From NCBI GenBank assembly GCA_022925895.1, contig JAKSYS010000020.1, positions 62,001 through 126,000 on the forward strand: 64,000 bases of DNA, given 5' to 3'. This document shows positions 59,868-64,000 of this stretch, piece by piece. Below the pieces are notes generated by a model that saw only the letters and a program-made list of their open reading frames with translations, was not told where the DNA came from and made no database searches. Origin of the DNA: Fragilaria crotonensis (Eukaryota > Bacillariophyta > Fragilariophyceae > Fragilariales > Fragilariaceae). The translations under genes and the position numbers were made by a program. Numbering within the stretch: the stretch's first letter is position 1; each line of letters starts with the position of its first letter.

Positions 59868-61009
59868 TATTTTTAGCCCCAGACATTTTTGTCCTACCCG
59901 GTAGGACAAAAAAAATTCATTTCCGAATCGCCGAACCCATTTTGTCCTCTGGCGGATTTAGCAATAGGACAAAAAGTAACCTTAAAATCACGGGTTAATG
60001 AAATTTAACACGGCGAGTGCCGTGTAAATGTCGATAACAACCCCGTAATCTGGTTGGCTTACTTGCTGTATGTGACGGATCGGGTTGTATGACTTACTGC
60101 ACGTTGCCGTTGTTGTTGTCTACAGCTCTGTGTACTCAGATTTAACGTCAGAGCATGAGGTCGAACGTTACTTCCAATTACACAATCCACATGGTCTCGG
60201 CGGCAAGTTTTAGCAATAACAAGACCCAAAAAAGCAAAACACGACTTGTTTTTTACGAACACACCCGGAGATGATCAAAAACAAACCCGGATATTGGCAA
60301 GATTTGGCGTTGTTTGGTGTCGACCATGAGGAAAGTGCCTATTGTGCAGTCACTTGATGCTGGACAGCAAGAAGGTGATTGCAAGACCCAAAAGGTGGAC
60401 AAGACAGAGCCTTTTGATGTGATTGAAAGGGTTCTTGTTGGTGTTTTTGGGGACAGGGGACATGATCATTGTGAAGTAGAAATTTAACACGGCAATTTAT
60501 CACGTGAAAATTAAAAAATGGACAAAAGTGCCGATTGTCCAGCCATTTGATGCCAGACCACAAAAAAGTGATTGCCATACCCTTAAGCTGTACAAGACAG
60601 AGCTTTTTGATGTGGTAGAAGGTAGTGTTGTCGGTAAATTCAGAGATAGCAGTCATGATCATGGTGAAGATGAGATTTAACACGGGGTTTTACCGCGTAA
60701 AAATCTGAAGATCAATTTTTGTACGGAGAATTCTTGCGGAATTTGTCCTTAAATTGACGATTTTTTCTAGGACAAAAATTTCTAATTTCTATGAGCTCGA
60801 AACAAAGCTCTCTCTTTGTGTCATCATAACTTCACCAATTTCAGGCCGTATTACAAAAGTAGGACAGATTTAGAAAGCTCATGAACTTGCAAACAATTTG
60901 TACGACTACGATTTTCTTTGTTTTACTGTAGAAATTGGGACTTAGCGAGCATCGCAAAAATTTGTCCTTTTTTTTGTCCTAGTAATTTTCATGTCCGGGG
61001 TTAGGAATA
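59868..61009. mobile_element. Probable non-autonomous DNA transposon upstream of the phosphatase gene
   Basis: TATTTTTAGCCCCAGACAT at 59868 and, inverted, TATTCCTAACCCCGGACAT from 61009 agree at 15 of 19 positions and are bounded by TA on both sides. Both inner flanks carry repeated GGACAAAA/TTTTGTCC words. The interior holds a diverged tandem duplication and three ATTTAACACGG hairpins. No transposase. It ends 153 bp before the ATG of the gene at 61163, so it must touch that promoter. Confidence 0.55.
60328..60706 (+). repeat. Diverged tandem duplication, about 190-bp unit, with a shared reading frame
   Basis: Unit 1 (60328-60516) and unit 2 (60517-60706) both read about 50 codons in the same frame, beginning KVPIVQ, with shared FDV, HDH and a terminal E-I before TAA. 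Each stop is followed by an ACACGG hairpin. A third ATTTAACACGG hairpin (about 60000-60027) suggests an older unit to the left. Only unit 1 has an ATG at the matching place. Confidence 0.6.
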
Positions 61010-61162
61010 TCTTGGATACCTTCTGCACCTTCGACGTTGCGAAACAGATATTTTTGACCTTTGACCCCCTCCTCCAATCTTCGATATCAGCAGAATTATA
61101 AGAATCATCAACCGCTTCTCCATTCGATCACCAGAAGTCCTCACTTTTGCATTTTGTTTTCG

Positions 61163-62824
61163 ATGCTCGCTCGTGTTCGTTTGGTCGCAATCAACGATGT
61201 CTACGAGCTGACGAACTTGCCAAAACTGCAAACCTTTCTATCTAAGCTCACTCCACTCCCTGCAGCTGTGATCCTAGCAGGCGATTTTCTCTCTCCGTCC
61301 CCACTTTCGTCGATTGATGGTGGTCGTGGAATGGTAGCGACTTTGCGGGCTGCGGGTCTAACACACTGCTCCTTCGGTAATCACGAGGCGGATTTGAAGC
61401 TCGGATCTCTTCACGAACGAGTGAGCGATCTCGCGCGGTCAGTCAAAGTGCTGAATTCGAACATGAGAAATCCTCCAGAGAAAGCAGCATGGATGGCCTC
61501 CTCACAGACGAAACCTTACGACATTATCCAATCGCCGTGCCATAAAGTTCGTGTCGCCCTCATCGGTCTCTTTAGTGACGAAGCTGGTATGACTCGCGAT
61601 GGCACTTTCAAGGGCGTACCAATTGACAATATGGAATGTGCGTATGGTGATTGTTATCGCCAACTTGTTCCTGAGCTTGCCGACTTCGTCGTTCCCATAA
61701 CCCACGCGTCAATCGGTCGTGACCACCAATTCGCTTCATACATGGCTGCCAATACCGGCGATGGGCTTATCATTGGTGGTCACGAGCACGAGCCCATCGA
61801 CGAAATAGTGAAACAAAATGGAGCGGATGTCCGCATCCTAAAGGGAGGAACAGATGCGCGATCCGCTTCTCTGATTGATTTGCAATTCGATACGTCCTGC
61901 TCTCCAGCACAACTGGCCTCCATCGACTATGCTCTGGTAGATCTACTGCAATATGACGGATCCGTCGTGGTGAAGAACATCGCAGATGCGCACATGAATG
62001 TTATCGCGGAATTGGAGAATGAAATAATTGCTGATTGCAATTCCATGCTTCCTCCCGGGAAAGCCCTCAGTTCTGAACGAACTCGATATCAACAAACGAC
62101 TATGGGTGCATTCTTCTGCCAGGCCATCAAGGAAGAGTTAGAAGCTGATGTTGCCTTGATCAATGGCGCCACAATCAAGGGAGGTGCAACGTATTCAAAC
62201 AACACAATTAGCTATGCGGAGCTGCGAAAAGAGTTGCCCTTCCCGACAAAAATGGTTGTTGTCAAGATGACAAGGGCTGAGCTGGAGAATGCAATTCACT
62301 ACTCACGAACTCATTCTGACGATGGTGAACCCATCGACGTGAGTGTGACGAACGTACCTAGACGCGGATACCTTCAAGTTGATTGGGATTATGATCTTAG
62401 CTTGCCATTCACTGGGAGCCAAGGTGATATCCTTCAAGTGGCATTGCCCAGGAATCTTCTCGCAGGATTTTGTAACATACGGCCTCTGATGAGTGTTGGC
62501 AATCGGTTACGGGAGGAGAAGGTCTACCCTGGAGCCGATGACTTCGTTCCTGCACTTGACCTTGTTGTACGATATTGTTCGAAGCATCGTTGGTCGGATA
62601 TTCTGCGGAACGCTCCGAAGTTCGATGAAATGGACCTGAACCATGACGGAGTCTTGGATCGGCATGAAGTGAAATTGATGATGACGAAACTGTTGGGCAA
62701 AGAGCCTCCCGACTTCGTCGTTGACGACATGATTTCGTCAATCGACGAGGATGAAAATGGAGTGATCGATGTTGGAGAATTCAGTTATCTCCTTGCGACG
62801 GCTGAAAGGAGCCAACGTTGGTAA
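61163..62824 (+). CDS. 5'-nucleotidase-like metallophosphatase with C-terminal EF-hands
   Basis: Calcineurin-like phosphoesterases of this family hydrolyse nucleotides or cyclic nucleotides at a two-metal site. ATG 61163 is the first in frame; 553 codons, one exon. Metal-site motifs: NDVYEL (about 10-15, with Tyr where most relatives have His), AGDFLSPS (about 38-45), GNHE (about 72-75), THAS (about 180) and GGHEHEP (about 204-210). The 5'-nucleotidase C-terminal domain follows (about 290-480: QQTTMGAFFCQAI, LINGATIKGG). Then come two canonical EF-hand loops, DLNHDGVLDRHE (about 491-502) and DEDENGVIDVGE (about 527-538), so calcium control is likely. No clear signal peptide, so probably intracellular. 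The stop is 77 bp from that of the convergent transacylase gene. Confidence 0.88.
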   Translation: MLARVRLVAINDVYELTNLPKLQTFLSKLTPLPAAVILAGDFLSPSPLSSIDGGRGMVATLRAAGLTHCSFGNHEADLKLGSLHERVSDLARSVKVLNSNMRNPPEKAAWMASSQTKPYDIIQSPCHKVRVALIGLFSDEAGMTRDGTFKGVPIDNMECAYGDCYRQLVPELADFVVPITHASIGRDHQFASYMAANTGDGLIIGGHEHEPIDEIVKQNGADVRILKGGTDARSASLIDLQFDTSCSPAQLASIDYALVDLLQYDGSVVVKNIADAHMNVIAELENEIIADCNSMLPPGKALSSERTRYQQTTMGAFFCQAIKEELEADVALINGATIKGGATYSNNTISYAELRKELPFPTKMVVVKMTRAELENAIHYSRTHSDDGEPIDVSVTNVPRRGYLQVDWDYDLSLPFTGSQGDILQVALPRNLLAGFCNIRPLMSVGNRLREEKVYPGADDFVPALDLVVRYCSKHRWSDILRNAPKFDEMDLNHDGVLDRHEVKLMMTKLLGKEPPDFVVDDMISSIDEDENGVIDVGEFSYLLATAERSQRW

Positions 62825-62901
62825 TCTCCCGTTCAGGGAGGAGTAATCTATTTATAGCGGGCTGTATTAAGATACTATTCCTTGTGAGCACTTTGAATTT
62901 A

Positions 62902-64000
62902 TTAAACCACGACATCGACACATTCAGCAGATTTATCGAATCGCTTCAAGATTCCAGCAGTAACCTTTCCAGGGCCGAGCTCGTACGCCTTTTCAAACCC
63001 ATTTGAAAGCATAGCTTCCATCGTGTTCTCCCAGAGCACGGGCGAGGTAACCTGGGTTGCCAGTAGCTTTCTGATGGTATCCGGATCAGAATGTGGTTTG
63101 GCATCAACGTTGCTGATAACAGGAATTCGAGGCTTCTTGATTTCAACTCCAGCCAAGACTTCTTCCAAGGACGAGACTGCAGGAGCCATGAAATCGGTGT
63201 GAAATGCACCGGCAACAGCTAGTTTCACTGTCATTCTAGCCTTAAACTCTGGCTTCGCCAGCTCGGCAACGGCATCACAGGCTTTGAGTGATCCACTCAC
63301 GGCGTAATTTCCTGTGCACAAGAAGTTGGCGATCTGAATAGGTTCTCCGCTTTGTTCGGCCGCCATCTTACACAGCTCGGCGACTTTTTCCTTGTCAAGA
63401 CCGATTACAGAAACCATGCCAGATTCGACTGCATCGGAAGCAGCTTGCATTGCCTCGCCACGGGCTTTGGTGATCTTGACGCCATCCGCAAAAGAAATTG
63501 CGTCAGCAAAGCAAAGGGCGGAATACTCTCCCAAAGAAAGACCCATGGCGCAGGTGGCTGCATCGAGAGCTTCTTGACCTTCATCTTGTCTCAGTTTCTC
63601 CACAGCAGCCATGCTGGCGACGAAAATAGCCGGCTGGGATACTTCGGTGGAATCCAACACCTCCTTTGGTCCTTCAGTGCATCGCTGCAACAAATCATAT
63701 CCCAAAATCCCGCTGGCCTCCTCGAAGAGCGCCTTTGCAGCAGGAACCTCGTTACACAACTCGCCGCACATGCCCACGAATTGAGCGCCTTGTCCTGGGA
63801 ACATGAACGAAATCTTCGGCAGCAAAAGGCCTGAATATTAGATCTGAGACCAACCCAACCTTGCATAACCGTTATGTGATAAACTCACCTTGGAAGAATA
63901 TCCGTCGAAGTCATTGTCGCTTGCCAACAACGCCAAGGAGCTGCGCGAGAACGACCGGGAAGGCATGAAAGCCGCCGACATTCGAACACCTACAAATAAC
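62902..64000 (-). CDS. fabD: Malonyl-CoA:ACP transacylase, plastid type II fatty-acid synthesis (5' end outside window)
   Basis: Moves malonyl from CoA to acyl-carrier protein, feeding fatty-acid elongation in the plastid. Main exon 62902-63813: FMFPGQGAQFVGM, MGLSLGEYSAL (nucleophile Ser in GLSLG), ITKARGEAMQ (Arg that binds malonate), NFLCTGNYAVSGS and GAFHTDFM (catalytic His), ending ELGPGKVTAGILKRF. The intron 63814-63888 (GTGAGT to CCGAAG, 75 bp) joins GYSSK to ISFMFPG without a frame change. An upstream AG at 63831 would break frame. Exon 63889-63989 reads RMSAAFMPSRSFSRSS, resembling the ASAFAP junction of bipartite plastid targeting peptides. A further exon, presumably with the signal peptide, lies beyond 64000. 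All key residues present. Confidence 0.92.

Noticed and set aside
60328-60706. CRISPR-like or satellite array
   Set aside because: Only two diverged 190-bp units and a trace of a third, no short spaced repeats.
63831-63888. Alternative 58-bp intron in the transacylase gene ending at ATTCAG
   Set aside because: It would put the next exon out of frame; the acceptor at 63814 joins GYSSK to ISFMFPG in frame.

Overview
The window looks like nuclear DNA of a photosynthetic stramenopile, most probably a diatom. Genes are few-exon with very short introns (69-104 bp where both ends can be seen). A malonyl-CoA:ACP transacylase at the right edge carries an SAAFMP motif resembling the ASAFAP signal-peptide/transit-peptide junction of secondary red plastids. 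The mobile elements (Copia, a split-direct-repeat DIRS-like element, PIF/Harbinger, piggyBac, Tc1/mariner-like) also fit. The genus cannot be resolved from the sequence alone.

Host genes: a Nop25/Rrp17-type nucleolar protein (101-791, +); an M14 zinc carboxypeptidase with signal peptide, C-terminal membrane anchor and a 16-nt microexon (802-3377, -); a TLDc-domain protein (22809-24317, +); a very large UBR-box/ClpS-like/RING N-recognin E3 ligase (24367-33675, -); a short protein with a presequence-like N-terminus (51373-51754, +); the DNA polymerase delta small subunit (52538-53785, -); a 5'-nucleotidase-like metallophosphatase with two EF-hands (61163-62824, +); and malonyl-CoA:ACP transacylase (62902 to the edge, -). 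Convergent neighbours are packed tightly, with 10, 49 and 77 bp between stop codons.

Most of the rest is mobile DNA. 7232-22430 is one old PIF/Harbinger element (B) whose arms hold three later insertions: a second Harbinger (A, 7262-10172), a Copia retrotransposon (10186-15860) and a Tc1/mariner-like element (C, 19430-22203). The termini of all four can be read, so the order can be inferred. 39828-46739 is a split-direct-repeat tyrosine-recombinase retroelement with a 298-bp repeat pair that is identical. 54254-56344 is a decayed piggyBac, 6190-6880 another Harbinger-like transposase, and 50300-51120 a LINE 3' end. Four short non-autonomous elements can be delimited by inverted ends: 34046-35076, 35531-35948 (hAT-like), 47596-47909 and 59868-61009. 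Long stretches at 35949-39827, 47910-49620 and 56345-59867 hold no recognisable gene.

Several host genes are interrupted by single-base length changes in short runs. Because these genes should be essential, I read most of them as consensus errors of the assembly rather than decay. The same caution applies to counting breaks in the transposons.
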